From the NCBI GenBank assembly GCA_030549815.1, contig JAUQQQ010000004.1, positions 20,038-84,037 on the forward strand: a DNA stretch of 64,000 nt, in the 5' to 3' direction. This DNA comes from a bacterium (GTDB lineage Bacteria; DRYD01). Below the pieces are notes generated by a model. That model was given only the letters and a program-made list of their open reading frames with translations. It was not told the DNA's origin and searched no databases. Position numbers and translations under genes: made by a program. Of the stretch, positions 27,418-36,202 are shown piece after piece; positions within the stretch are counted from its first letter, which is position 1, and the number at the start of each line of letters is the position of its first letter.

Positions 27418-28467
27418 TTATTCTATCATCCTAGCAATAACTTCTTTGTTTGTAGCATATCGGTATGCAGTTTCCTTAGTAATAACTCCTTGTCTATACA
27501 GATCAGCCAATCTTGCTTCTAATGAAATCATTCCTGCTTCTCTACCCGTATAAAGAACATTATAAAGCTGATGATGTTCCCCTTTTCTTATAAGGTTTCT
27601 AACTGCAGTATTTGCTATTACCATTTCATATGCTACTATTAAATTACCATCAACAGTAGGAATGAGAACTTGTGAAATAGAGCCATTCAATATGTTAGCC
27701 AACTGAGTCCTAACTTGATTTTGCTGAGAAGATGGAAACACATCTACTATTCTATCGATTGTATTGACAATACCAAAAGTATGTAAAGTAGAGAATACGA
27801 GGTGTCCCGTTTCAGCAGCTGTCAAAGCCAAACTTATACTCTCCATATCTCTCATTTCTCCGATTAAGATCACGTCAGGATCTTGCCTTAGAACATGCCT
27901 GAGAGCTTCATTAAAACTGTGGGTATCAACTCCTATTTCCCGCTGGTGTATTATTGATTTCTTATTTATATGAACATACTCTATAGGATCCTCAATTGTT
28001 ATTATATGCTTTGAAAAGTTATTATTTATAAAATCAATCATAGCTGCCAATGTTGTAGATTTACCAACACCCGTTGGTCCAGTTACCAAGAAAAATCCTC
28101 TTTCATAAGATGCCATTTCTGATAAAATATGGGGCAATCCCAATTCCTCCAAATTTTTGATCTTAAAAGGTATAGCCCTGATAGCAGCTGCTATTGTTCC
28201 TTTTTGAAAGTAAAGGTTTCCCCTAAAACGGCCCACATTCTCCAAAGAATATGAAAAATCTAATTCCCTCTTTCTTTCAAACTCCTCTATCTGTTCAGAA
28301 GTAAGCAAAGCAAAAACCATACTCCTAATCATATCGTTAGTTAAAGGGGGAAAATTGAGAGCCTTCAATTTTCCCTTTATCCTAAAAATAGGGGGAGACC
28401 CAACACCTAAGTGCAAATCACTTGCCTCCAATTTATGCATATTTTCTAAAAGCTCAAATATTAGCAT
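27418..28467 (-). CDS. pilT: PilT-type twitching ATPase
   Basis: PilT is the hexameric ATPase that retracts type IV pili. The 349-residue protein has the PilT start (LEASDLHLGVGSPPIFRIKG), Walker A GPTGVGKSTT near residue 130, the Asp box region EDPIEYVH, Walker B with DPDVILIGEMRD, and the His box TAAETGHLVFSTLHT. The C-terminal AIRNL-type motif appears as TAVRNLIRKG, which is characteristic of PilT over PilB. Its start overlaps the SpoIID gene by 14 bases. Together with the prepilin genes in this window it indicates functional, retractable pili. Confidence 0.95.
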   Translation of the reverse strand: MLIFELLENMHKLEASDLHLGVGSPPIFRIKGKLKALNFPPLTNDMIRSMVFALLTSEQIEEFERKRELDFSYSLENVGRFRGNLYFQKGTIAAAIRAIPFKIKNLEELGLPHILSEMASYERGFFLVTGPTGVGKSTTLAAMIDFINNNFSKHIITIEDPIEYVHINKKSIIHQREIGVDTHSFNEALRHVLRQDPDVILIGEMRDMESISLALTAAETGHLVFSTLHTFGIVNTIDRIVDVFPSSQQNQVRTQLANILNGSISQVLIPTVDGNLIVAYEMVIANTAVRNLIRKGEHHQLYNVLYTGREAGMISLEARLADLYRQGVITKETAYRYATNKEVIARMIE

Positions 28468-29716
28468 TTTTCAACCACCTATCCTTATCAACTATTTCTA
28501 CTCCTTTATAATAATATTTTATTATTTCCTCACATTTAAAACCATTTTTAGCTAATACATTTGCTCCAAATTGACATAACCCAACTCCATGACCCAAACC
28601 AATTCCTTTAAAATTAACATAACCACCTTGGATCTTTATTTCTTTTAAATAAGGGCTTTTAACTACACTATAGCCCAAAAATTTTCTTACCTCCCAATTA
28701 TACAAACTATAAATAACTCCTCCATTATAAACAATATAAGTCCTGAAATTATTAGTATAAATATTATCAATAGAATAAACCCTTGTTTTTGTTAATTTTT
28801 CAATTGCTTTTTTTAAAGAGTAAGTTTCTACTTTATTTTCCCACTCCTTACCTTGATATAAGCACTTGACAGAAGTTAAATAATTTTCATTTTTGTTTAA
28901 CCTTGTGGGAAAAACTAATCTTCCATCCAGAGTTTGCCCTCCACAATTGGAATGATAAAGAGCCCATATAGGATAACCTTCATAAACAACGATTAAATTA
29001 TCAGTTTGCTGGACAGCTATATCAGTCCTTGGATTTTCTTTATCAACACCATAATAAGCTTGATCCATAACAGTAGAATACAGATCAAAAACTTCATTCT
29101 TCTTTCTTCTTTCTAAAGCAACTCTTATTGCATAAGTCCTTGCAATTATAGCTTGAGCTTTCAAAGCTTCAATATCCCAAGATACAGGCATCTCTGAAGG
29201 AACAACAGATCGCAAATAATCATCCATCGAGACCAAATTAATCAAATAATATTCATCGTTTTTATTCACAATAAAAAACTTGCCTCTATACTTCCTATCC
29301 CTATACTCAAGATAATTCGTAGATAATATCATTATGTCCTTAAAATTACTTACTTCATTCATCTGTGAATCATTATTATCATAATAAAATTTCAAAACAG
29401 GGTTGAGATTAAGAATAGTTAGCTGATTAGATAAATAAAACCCCCCTTGATATATAGACGGAAATTGATAAGTTGAATACCTCAAACTTATATTAGCTCC
29501 TTTCAAAATTAAATTAGTATTGTAAGGATTTATTCTATCTATTAAAACTCTCAAATTATCAAAATCCTTAAAATCTACATAATTTAAAGTATTTTGTAAA
29601 TTACTTTGATTAGCTTTAGGAAAAAGAATTAAGAACAAAATAAACAAAATAACAATAGTTTTCTTTATCTTTGGTTTAGAAGTTTGTAAAGGTTTATAAC
29701 TGTTGATAAATTGCAT
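28454..29716 (-). CDS. SpoIID/LytB domain protein
   Basis: The 420-residue protein has an N-terminal signal/anchor (about residues 20-38) and a SpoIID/LytB domain: VSMDDYLRSVVPSEMPVSW, EALKAQAIIARTYAI, YHSNCGGQTL and the C-terminal GLGHGVGLCQFGANVLAKNG. SpoIID of Bacillus is a lytic transglycosylase acting on denuded peptidoglycan during sporulation; homologues in non-sporulating bacteria remodel cell walls. The ATG is behind GGAGGAGTAGGA and lies inside the folD-like gene, giving a 52-base overlap. No other sporulation gene is visible here. Confidence 0.92.
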   Translation of the reverse strand: MQFINSYKPLQTSKPKIKKTIVILFILFLILFPKANQSNLQNTLNYVDFKDFDNLRVLIDRINPYNTNLILKGANISLRYSTYQFPSIYQGGFYLSNQLTILNLNPVLKFYYDNNDSQMNEVSNFKDIMILSTNYLEYRDRKYRGKFFIVNKNDEYYLINLVSMDDYLRSVVPSEMPVSWDIEALKAQAIIARTYAIRVALERRKKNEVFDLYSTVMDQAYYGVDKENPRTDIAVQQTDNLIVVYEGYPIWALYHSNCGGQTLDGRLVFPTRLNKNENYLTSVKCLYQGKEWENKVETYSLKKAIEKLTKTRVYSIDNIYTNNFRTYIVYNGGVIYSLYNWEVRKFLGYSVVKSPYLKEIKIQGGYVNFKGIGLGHGVGLCQFGANVLAKNGFKCEEIIKYYYKGVEIVDKDRWLKNANI

Positions 29717-30516
29717 AATAATCCTACTCCTCCGGGAACAGCAGATACTGCTTTTGCTATTCCTATTAAACTTTCTTTATTAACATCCCCCATTATTTTT
29801 CCATTAACCACTTCAAAACCTACATCTATAACAACAGCACCTTCTTTAACAAAAGAAGAATCTACTAAATTAACTTTGCCCGTAACAGAAATAATAATAT
29901 CCGCCTTTCTGCATTTCTCAGGTATATCGTAAGTGTGTTGATTTATAATTTGAACAGTGGAATCAAATTTTATTAGCAAATGTGCTATAGCTAAACCAGT
30001 GTATAAACTATTACCTAAAATAACAACATCTTTTTTCTGAAAATCTATTTCATAAAAACTCAACATCAGATATACAGCATTAGCAACTGAAGGTATAGCA
30101 ACACTTTCCAAATCCTCTTTCTTCGAAATAAGAAAATAATAATAATTTATAGGGTTTAGACAATCGAGATCTTTTTTAGGGTTTATTAATTCCAAAATTT
30201 TCTTACTAAAATTAAAAGGCAATGGTAATTCTACATTTATACCCAAAACTTTTTCATCATTTGATACTTTTTTTAACAAATTAATAAATTCGCCTTCATC
30301 AAGAGTGTGAATTGAATCAACATTAAACCCAACCTTTTCAAAAATCTTCTTTTGATTTATTGAAAAATAATTGTTATTTTTCATACCAAAATAAAATATA
30401 ACGATTTTATAGTCTTCGGTTTTTATTCTTTTCGTTATTTTTGATTTGTAATCTTCCAAAAGATGTTTATAGAAATCTCCTTTTAGGATAACGGTTTGGA
30501 TTTGGTTTTTCATCAT
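29665..30516 (-). CDS. FolD-like protein with altered active site
   Basis: The fold and order match FolD (methylenetetrahydrofolate dehydrogenase/cyclohydrolase): GINVELPLPFN, PKKDLDCLNP, VVILGNSLYTGLAIAHLL, ADIIISVTGK, VIDVGFEVVNGKIMGDV and PGGVGLL. However, the YVxxK motif that supplies the catalytic Lys is replaced: the aligned stretch reads YFSINQKK with no Lys in place. The Gln of VQLPLP is Glu, and the PCTP substrate loop reads IPSVANAV. It may be an inactive or changed-function FolD. It lies between lepB (4-base overlap) and spoIID in the overlapping run. Confidence 0.82.
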   Translation of the reverse strand: MMKNQIQTVILKGDFYKHLLEDYKSKITKRIKTEDYKIVIFYFGMKNNNYFSINQKKIFEKVGFNVDSIHTLDEGEFINLLKKVSNDEKVLGINVELPLPFNFSKKILELINPKKDLDCLNPINYYYFLISKKEDLESVAIPSVANAVYLMLSFYEIDFQKKDVVILGNSLYTGLAIAHLLIKFDSTVQIINQHTYDIPEKCRKADIIISVTGKVNLVDSSFVKEGAVVIDVGFEVVNGKIMGDVNKESLIGIAKAVSAVPGGVGLLCNLSTVINLYKLLNQR

Positions 30517-31175
30517 TTTTTATTCTCTTCGAAAGGGTTAGAAAGAATTCTTATTCTGTTTGGTGGAAAGATTATAATCAACGCTTTTGCTTTTATATCG
30601 CTTTCTTGGACAAAAGGTTCAGACCATAAATGGCTATCATAACTATTTGGTCTATTGTCTCCCAAGAAAAAGTAGCTTTTTAAAGGAACTTTCACAGGCC
30701 CATAATCATAGTAATCTTTATAAACCACATAATCCTCTTTTATGTATTTGTCATTAACATACAAATTTCCGGAAACTACCATTATCTTTTCATTAGGTAA
30801 TCCTATCAACCTTTTTATATAAAGTTTATTATCTACAGGGGGTTTAAATATAACTATATCTCCTCTTTTTAATTTTAGTTCATTTTTACCAGAAAACCAG
30901 AGTTTGTTTATACCCAAAACAATATCACCAGGCTTAAGAGTCGGTTCCATAGAAGAAGATGGTATTATGTATAATCTTCCTATAAGGAGTATAAATAAAA
31001 ATGCAAAAATACCAGCAGTAAGAGCACTATCAACCCATTCTAAAACAGTCTTTCTACTTACTTTTTTGAGAAAATTGGGTAACCAAAAGCGGGGAAAAGA
31101 AAAAAAATCATTAACAATTCCTAACCTTACCAAAAAAAGCACGATTATTAATACAGCCAAAGCCCATTCACTCAC
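30513..31175 (-). CDS. lepB: Signal peptidase I
   Basis: LepB removes Sec/Tat signal peptides outside the cytoplasmic membrane. The 220-residue protein has two N-terminal hydrophobic segments, the catalytic Ser in IPSSSMEPTLKPGD near residue 75, the GDIVIFKPP box, the catalytic Lys in YIKRLIGLPNE near 120, and FFLGDNRPNSYDS toward the end. All five conserved boxes are present. It overlaps its neighbours by 8 and 4 bases, so it is part of the large minus-strand operon. Confidence 0.95.
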   Translation of the reverse strand: MSEWALAVLIIVLFLVRLGIVNDFFSFPRFWLPNFLKKVSRKTVLEWVDSALTAGIFAFLFILLIGRLYIIPSSSMEPTLKPGDIVLGINKLWFSGKNELKLKRGDIVIFKPPVDNKLYIKRLIGLPNEKIMVVSGNLYVNDKYIKEDYVVYKDYYDYGPVKVPLKSYFFLGDNRPNSYDSHLWSEPFVQESDIKAKALIIIFPPNRIRILSNPFEENKK

Positions 31176-31995
31176 TATTAACCACCCTCAATAATCTATT
31201 TTTTACAATTTCTTCATAATCCTTCAAATCTTGCATACTATCAATGTTAAATGCCAAATTAGCAAAATTTGTTAATAATCCATGTGCTTTAATATTAAAA
31301 ATCTCACTTAATTTTCTTTCTAATTCGATAACGGTCATATTTCCAGAAATTAATTTCAGAATAGTAAAAAAGTCGACATTGAGATCTTTTGCAATCTTAA
31401 TAGGATCTTTTCTGTTTTCTAAAATTCCTTTTACTTTGTCCCAAATAGATAAAAAAATGTTTTCCTTTATTACCAATATGCCCGTACCACAAAAACTATC
31501 TTTCTTTAACTTTACAAAAGTCCTTCTTTTTACCAAATTTCCACCAAACTGAACTTTATAAACTTCCTTACTAACAAAAGGAAAGAAAACATCTCCATCT
31601 AACAAAGAAAATCTTTTAAGAATATCATCTAAACTTTCAAAATCAATCAATGGTGTATCTGTTGCAATAAATAATAAATACCTATTTTCTTCTATAGTTT
31701 CTTTTCTCAAATTAACAAAATTAGATACAGTATCTACTAATTTTTCCCCACCTCTTACAAAAATTACATTCCTATCAGGCAATGACAATTTACTTTTAAA
31801 ATCATTCTCATCAATATCAGGAGGGAAAAGAATATAAATACTTTCCAAAATTAACCGATAATCTTGGTAATTTACTTTATCAATTATGTTTAAAATTTCC
31901 TGGATAATAAAATTATTATTGGGGGTCTTAAAAAAGCATTTATATTCATTACTTAGCTTTCCTCCTGCTAATAGAATAGCGATTATTTTTTTCAT
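31168..31995 (-). CDS. MobA-like NTP-transferase domain protein
   Basis: The 275-residue protein starts with IIAILLAGGK, a shortened form of the nucleotide-binding LAGGxGxR loop, and has TDTPLIDFE where the metal-binding Asp of GT-A nucleotidyltransferases lies. Its middle and C-terminal parts resemble members that act in cofactor or cell-surface sugar activation, but the loop lacks the usual Arg, so the substrate is uncertain. It overlaps lepB by 8 bases and the methyltransferase gene by 4. Confidence 0.68.
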   Translation of the reverse strand: MKKIIAILLAGGKLSNEYKCFFKTPNNNFIIQEILNIIDKVNYQDYRLILESIYILFPPDIDENDFKSKLSLPDRNVIFVRGGEKLVDTVSNFVNLRKETIEENRYLLFIATDTPLIDFESLDDILKRFSLLDGDVFFPFVSKEVYKVQFGGNLVKRRTFVKLKKDSFCGTGILVIKENIFLSIWDKVKGILENRKDPIKIAKDLNVDFFTILKLISGNMTVIELERKLSEIFNIKAHGLLTNFANLAFNIDSMQDLKDYEEIVKNRLLRVVNSE

Positions 31996-32888
31996 ATTTT
32001 CAACCTACCAATCACCACTACCCAATTTTTCAACTGATCATAATTCAAGTCATATTGATCCAAATAGTTATCAAATTCTTTATTAATCTTTTCTACAAAT
32101 TCTTTTAAAGTTTCATGATTACTTTTTTTTACACCTGAAATTATAACAAAATCAAAATAGAAATCTTCTTGTTTAAAATATTGGAAGCAAGAAGATAATA
32201 CAAAGAGAGGGACATTTATAATAAAAACTTTTTTCTCAAAAAAAGATAATTTTTCCAGGTTTATAAATTTGAGGTTAGCAGCACAAACAGAAAACAATTC
32301 CAACTTATTTAACTCATAATTTTTCTTTGCCTCGTTTAAACTTTGAAAATCTATTTCGATAGATAAAACCCAAGAATTAGGTAATATTTTCTTTGAAGCA
32401 ATAGATAATATCCCGCTACCACTGCCGTAGTCAATTATTATCGTTTTATAATCCTCAATTTGCTTTAAAAACAAAGGTAATTTATCAAGGATCAATTTAG
32501 TCGAAGGATGGTCTCCCGTGCCTTCAGCAAAATCAAAACCACGCAAATATATAGGTATCTTCTCATTAACTGATGTATCCAAACGAGGAGTTATAACAAA
32601 ATAATCCGTTTCTATATCTTCCGTAGAATCTATAACCATCTGTTCATATTCGTTTTCATAAAGGGGATAATTAAAAATTTTCACAACCACACTAACTAAA
32701 TTATTCAAAAACAAAAAAGAATACACCGAGTAAAGCACTTTTTTCAAACTTTTTTTAGGTACAACTATTAAAGTGGGTGGGCTAAACGTTTTAAAACCTA
32801 TAAAAACTGTTTCACTTAGATATAAAGAAACCAATAATTTTTGCACTATAGAAATGTCGTTAAAAACTATCTTTAAAGCTCTAATCAT
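31992..32888 (-). CDS. PrmA-like ribosomal protein L11 methyltransferase
   Basis: The 298-residue protein has the PrmA pattern in its C-terminal half: FAEGTGDHPSTKLIL near residue 118, DYGSGSGILSIASKKI (SAM motif I), a following acidic IEIDFQSLNEAKKN, and INVPLFVL where NPP-type motif IV stands (here NVP rather than NIL). PrmA trimethylates ribosomal protein L11. The N-terminal domain is divergent, so another amino-group methyltransferase is possible. It is the first gene of the operon running to 27120. Confidence 0.75.
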   Translation of the reverse strand: MIRALKIVFNDISIVQKLLVSLYLSETVFIGFKTFSPPTLIVVPKKSLKKVLYSVYSFLFLNNLVSVVVKIFNYPLYENEYEQMVIDSTEDIETDYFVITPRLDTSVNEKIPIYLRGFDFAEGTGDHPSTKLILDKLPLFLKQIEDYKTIIIDYGSGSGILSIASKKILPNSWVLSIEIDFQSLNEAKKNYELNKLELFSVCAANLKFINLEKLSFFEKKVFIINVPLFVLSSCFQYFKQEDFYFDFVIISGVKKSNHETLKEFVEKINKEFDNYLDQYDLNYDQLKNWVVVIGRLKI

Positions 32889-32991
32889 ATAAACACGCTG
32901 TTAATTTTAATTTCTGCAAAAATAAAACCCCTCCTTTAAGTCATCCTAAGATTATACAATCAAGTATGAACTTCCAAAACTTATATACTTC

Positions 32992-33447
32992 CTAATCAAC
33001 AAATTTAGACAACTTCTTTATTGCCTTATTAAATTTAGAAATGACAGTGTTAATATTTTTATTTAGTATTTGTGATATTTCCTTAAAAGTAAGATTATCA
33101 ACAATTTTCATTTTGATTATAAATCTTTCTTCTTCAGATAAATTAGATATAATTCTTTCAAATTCTATTTTACTGTCCAATTCTTCTTTTGTTAATATAT
33201 CATTATTAATAGGGTATACTCGTTTTTTAGTCCTGACCATGTCTATCATTAAATTGCGTGCTATTGAAAAAAGATATGAATTATAATTTTTAACTCTATC
33301 AATATTTTGCATAAATTTAATGAAAACTTGGTGGATAAGATCCTCTACATCAAAAATAAAGTTTTTTTTAATAAAAAAGTTTTTCAATTTATTATAGTTT
33401 TCTTTGTATAATCTCTCAACTTCTGCTTTTCTTTTTGCATCTAACAT
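32992..33447 (-). CDS. ECF-type RNA polymerase sigma factor
   Basis: The 151-residue protein is a minimal sigma-70 factor: region 2 with VEDLIHQVFIKFMQNIDRVKNYNSYLFSIARNLMIDMVR, and region 4 with LSEEERFIIKMKIVDNLTFKEISQILNKNINTVISKFNKAIKKL as a helix-turn-helix. Length and gapping fit ECF sigma factors that are held by membrane anti-sigmas. The gene lies downstream of an anti-sigma-like gene and an exported protein gene, and a GC-rich hairpin sits just before its start. Confidence 0.9.
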   Translation of the reverse strand: MLDAKRKAEVERLYKENYNKLKNFFIKKNFIFDVEDLIHQVFIKFMQNIDRVKNYNSYLFSIARNLMIDMVRTKKRVYPINNDILTKEELDSKIEFERIISNLSEEERFIIKMKIVDNLTFKEISQILNKNINTVISKFNKAIKKLSKFVD

Positions 33448-33456
33448 ATTTATTTC

Positions 33457-33484
33457 AAAAAGGGGGGGGCTTAAAGCCCCCTTT
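33457..33484 (-). terminator. GC-rich hairpin between the exported-protein gene and the sigma gene
   Basis: The minus strand reads AAAGGGGGC-TTTAA-GCCCCCCCCTTTTT, a 6-bp GC stem extended by A/T pairs and followed by five T. It would terminate transcription after the gene at 33495. Because it lies about 10 bases before the sigma ATG, it would also reduce expression of the sigma factor from the same message. Confidence 0.65.
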
Positions 33485-33494
33485 CTACTAATTA

Positions 33495-34127
33495 TTATTT
33501 CTTAGTTTCTTGACTCTTATTTGATTCCATTTTTTTTATATCTTCTTTTACCATTTCTTTAATTCTCTTCAACATACTTTCTACCTTTTCTTCTTTTTTA
33601 GCAACAAACTCCTTTAATTTTATTTCCATTATCTTTGCCACATTATCATGGATAGTAGAAATAATAGGTCTTGCTTGTTTATCAAATTCTTCCTCTTTAA
33701 TTTTACCTTCCTTATAGTCTATAGTCAATTTTGCCAATTTAGTTTCCTCATTTATTTGATCTGTAACAACATTCTTTAATTCTTGGTTATCACTTTTGCT
33801 TATTTGCAAATACATAACCCCAAATTTTTTAACTAACTTTTTATACATTTTTGGATCTTTATTTTTCAGATTGTTTAACAAATCATAAGTTTCAGGATGA
33901 TTACTTTTCAGGTAATTCCAAAATTCTTGATTATTTTCTATATTTTTTACTTCTTTACCAAATGGTAAGCTTTCCTTCTTATTATATTCAACATTATGTG
34001 CTTTTTTATCATCAGCAAATACTTTACCTTCTTTAATATTAGTAAAGTTCAAGATTATACCTGTGATAAACAGAGTAATAATAGCAATGATTATAAATAC
34101 CACTTTAACTTTTCCTTTATTATTCAT
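33495..34127 (-). CDS. Membrane-anchored exported helical protein, possible stress sensor
   Basis: The 210-residue protein has an N-terminal hydrophobic segment (about residues 8-28), then a highly charged helical exported part full of Lys and Glu. I recognise no firm family; size, charge and context resemble periplasmic helical stress proteins of the CpxP/ZraP type, which is only an analogy. The ATG at 34127 has AGGAGG eight bases ahead and is preferred to earlier in-frame starts. It overlaps the anti-sigma-like gene by 8 bases. Confidence 0.7.
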   Translation of the reverse strand: MNNKGKVKVVFIIIAIITLFITGIILNFTNIKEGKVFADDKKAHNVEYNKKESLPFGKEVKNIENNQEFWNYLKSNHPETYDLLNNLKNKDPKMYKKLVKKFGVMYLQISKSDNQELKNVVTDQINEETKLAKLTIDYKEGKIKEEEFDKQARPIISTIHDNVAKIMEIKLKEFVAKKEEKVESMLKRIKEMVKEDIKKMESNKSQETKK

Positions 34128-34554
34128 ACTCATCACCTCCTGTTAATACTACTTGCATAATTTCAAATTCATATATTTTTTCTTCAAAATAATTAATAGA
34201 TAACTCACTCTCCTTTTTAATTAAACCCTTTTTAATTACGCTAATTGAATCAAAATTAGGGAAAAATAAAAACAAAACAATAAAAAGCATTGTGTATATA
34301 GCAAATCTAAAGTATTTAAAAACGTATAAATTATTCTTTTCGTAATCAAACGACCTTTCATTCAATTTTTCCTTATTTTGATTTAATAATTTTATTACTT
34401 TAAGGGCTTTATTTAACTTTTTCTGACAAAGAATACATTCATTCAAATGTTTTTCTATTTTTTCTCTTTCTCCCTTATTCTTGAATTCATTAAAAATGAA
34501 AAAATACAATTGTTCATCTTTTATACATTTTTTATTCATACCAAACCAACCCAT
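34120..34554 (-). CDS. Zinc-finger anti-sigma factor
   Basis: The 144-residue protein carries a ZAS-type motif, EKHLNECILCQKK (His-x3-Cys-x2-Cys) near residues 38-46, in the N-terminal cytoplasmic part, one transmembrane helix at about 84-102, and a short exported tail. This is the layout of membrane anti-sigma factors that bind ECF sigma factors. The start is uncertain: neither the first ATG nor the one five codons later has a good ribosome site. It precedes the exported protein and sigma genes. Confidence 0.82.
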   Translation of the reverse strand: MGWFGMNKKCIKDEQLYFFIFNEFKNKGEREKIEKHLNECILCQKKLNKALKVIKLLNQNKEKLNERSFDYEKNNLYVFKYFRFAIYTMLFIVLFLFFPNFDSISVIKKGLIKKESELSINYFEEKIYEFEIMQVVLTGGDEYE

Positions 34555-34682
34555 TTTTTTACCAACCTTCTTTTTTCAATTTTAATAGACGAAAAAAATG
34601 GATTTTTTATTGCAATAAAAAGGTTTTTATAAATAAAGTAAAGAAAAATATATAAGATAAAAAGAAAAAAGGAGGAAAAGGA

Positions 34683-35657
34683 ATGAAAATAGGTATTTTA
34701 ACAAGTGGTGGGGATAGTCCAGGAATGAATGCTGCAATAAGATCAGTCGTTAGAACAGCTATAGACAACAACATCCAAGTTATCGGTTTTATCAAGGGAC
34801 TAAAAGGAATTTTAGATGATCAATTCATAGAATTAAATGATAGAAGTGTAAGTGGAATAATAGAAAAAGGCGGTACATTCCTACAATCATCACGAGAACC
34901 AAGATTTCTACAAAAAGAATACAGACAAATAGCATACCAAAAGTTAAATGAACTCGGTATAGATTGGCTAATCATCATAGGAGGAAATGGAAGTTTTAAC
35001 GCAGCATACAAAATCTTAACAGAATCCAACATAAAAGTAGTTGGAATTACAGGAACTATAGATAACGATATATATGGGACAGAATACACTTTAGGATATG
35101 ATACAGCACTTAATACAGCAACCGAAGCAATAGACAAAATTAGAGATACTGCTTATTCCTTTGGGAGAATTTTCATCGTTGAAGTAATGGGAAGAGATTA
35201 CGGATTGCTTCCCTTAGATATCGCATTTGCAACAGGTAGCGAATTAGTATTAGTTCCAGAATTCAAAATATCCACAAAAACAATAGCACAAAAAATACAC
35301 GAATACAAGCAAAAAGGTAAAAAGCATGTCATAATTGTCCTGTCCGAAGGATACGCTTCAGCATACGAATTAGAAAAAGAACTAAATCCTATACTAAAAA
35401 GCTATAACCCTGAATATGAGTTAAAAATAGCAGTGCTGGGACATATACAAAGGGGAGGAAGTCCAACAGCTTATGATAGAATTTTTGGTACACTAAGCGG
35501 CCAAAAAGCAGTAGAATTAATTTTAGAAAACAAAAACGGATATTTCGTTGGCCTTAAACACAACCAAATACAACCTGTTGAAATAGAATTAGCTGTCAAA
35601 AACAAGAAAAAAATCGAACATAAATTAATCACTGTATTGGAAGAACTCGCAGTTTGA
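34683..35657 (+). CDS. pfkA: 6-phosphofructokinase with Asn in the GGDGS motif
   Basis: The 324-residue protein is a group A PFK: GILTSGGDSPGMNAAIR, GGTFLQSSREPRF, GITGTIDNDI with the catalytic Asp, GYDTALNTATEAIDKIRD, VEVMGRDYGLLPLDIA and LGHIQRGGSPTAYDR. It phosphorylates fructose 6-phosphate. The nucleotide/metal motif reads GGNGS at residues 100-104: the usual Asp is Asn (residue 102), while the following Gly expected in ATP-using enzymes is kept (PPi enzymes have Asp there). A strong AAAGGAGGAAAAGG site precedes the ATG. It stands alone on the plus strand. Confidence 0.92.
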   Translation: MKIGILTSGGDSPGMNAAIRSVVRTAIDNNIQVIGFIKGLKGILDDQFIELNDRSVSGIIEKGGTFLQSSREPRFLQKEYRQIAYQKLNELGIDWLIIIGGNGSFNAAYKILTESNIKVVGITGTIDNDIYGTEYTLGYDTALNTATEAIDKIRDTAYSFGRIFIVEVMGRDYGLLPLDIAFATGSELVLVPEFKISTKTIAQKIHEYKQKGKKHVIIVLSEGYASAYELEKELNPILKSYNPEYELKIAVLGHIQRGGSPTAYDRIFGTLSGQKAVELILENKNGYFVGLKHNQIQPVEIELAVKNKKKIEHKLITVLEELAV

Positions 35658-35682
35658 AAAAATAAAAACTATCCAAAAAAAC

Positions 35683-36183
35683 TTATCGCATTCTTTGAAC
35701 CATAATATAATAAACAAGTTTCCTAACTGTTTTGTTTCGGTATTTTTGAGCATATTTGTTATAAACATAAAAACTTATTTCGTAAATGTAAGTAAAACCA
35801 AAATCTCTATACCCAAACTTCCAGTATATTTCATTTTTTACATTTTTCTCCTTTTGTTTACTAACGATAGTATATGGATGACTATAAGTTATTTCTTCGA
35901 TTTTTTTAGGTACATTTTGATTAAGCCTATAAGCAATATTGTCCAACAAAATAGTATAAACCCCAGCACCATTATATCTTACTTTTAATTCTTGCGATGT
36001 AATCATGTTTGTTTCTATTCCAATTGCTATTTCTTTAGCATCCAAAGCAGTAGAACTCAAAAACCCCCATTCCCTACTAAACTTATTGTAAAGCAACGTT
36101 ATTTCAACTATAATACCAATAAATACAGAAAATATAACTATAACAAGCATTAACTCAACCAAACTAAACCCTTTAATCTTCAT
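35683..36183 (-). CDS. Type IV pilin-like prepilin
   Basis: The 166-residue protein has a four-residue basic leader, the prepilin motif GFSLVE, and the hydrophobic helix LMLVIVIFSVFIGIIVEITLL. PilD-type cleavage after Gly would release the mature pilin with Phe at +1 and Glu at +5. It follows another prepilin gene by 19 bases. Residues after the helix resemble the protein at 21854 (LDAKEIAIGIE). Confidence 0.88.
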   Translation of the reverse strand: MKIKGFSLVELMLVIVIFSVFIGIIVEITLLYNKFSREWGFLSSTALDAKEIAIGIETNMITSQELKVRYNGAGVYTILLDNIAYRLNQNVPKKIEEITYSHPYTIVSKQKEKNVKNEIYWKFGYRDFGFTYIYEISFYVYNKYAQKYRNKTVRKLVYYIMVQRMR

Positions 36184-36202
36184 AACCTATATTATAACAC
36201 TT

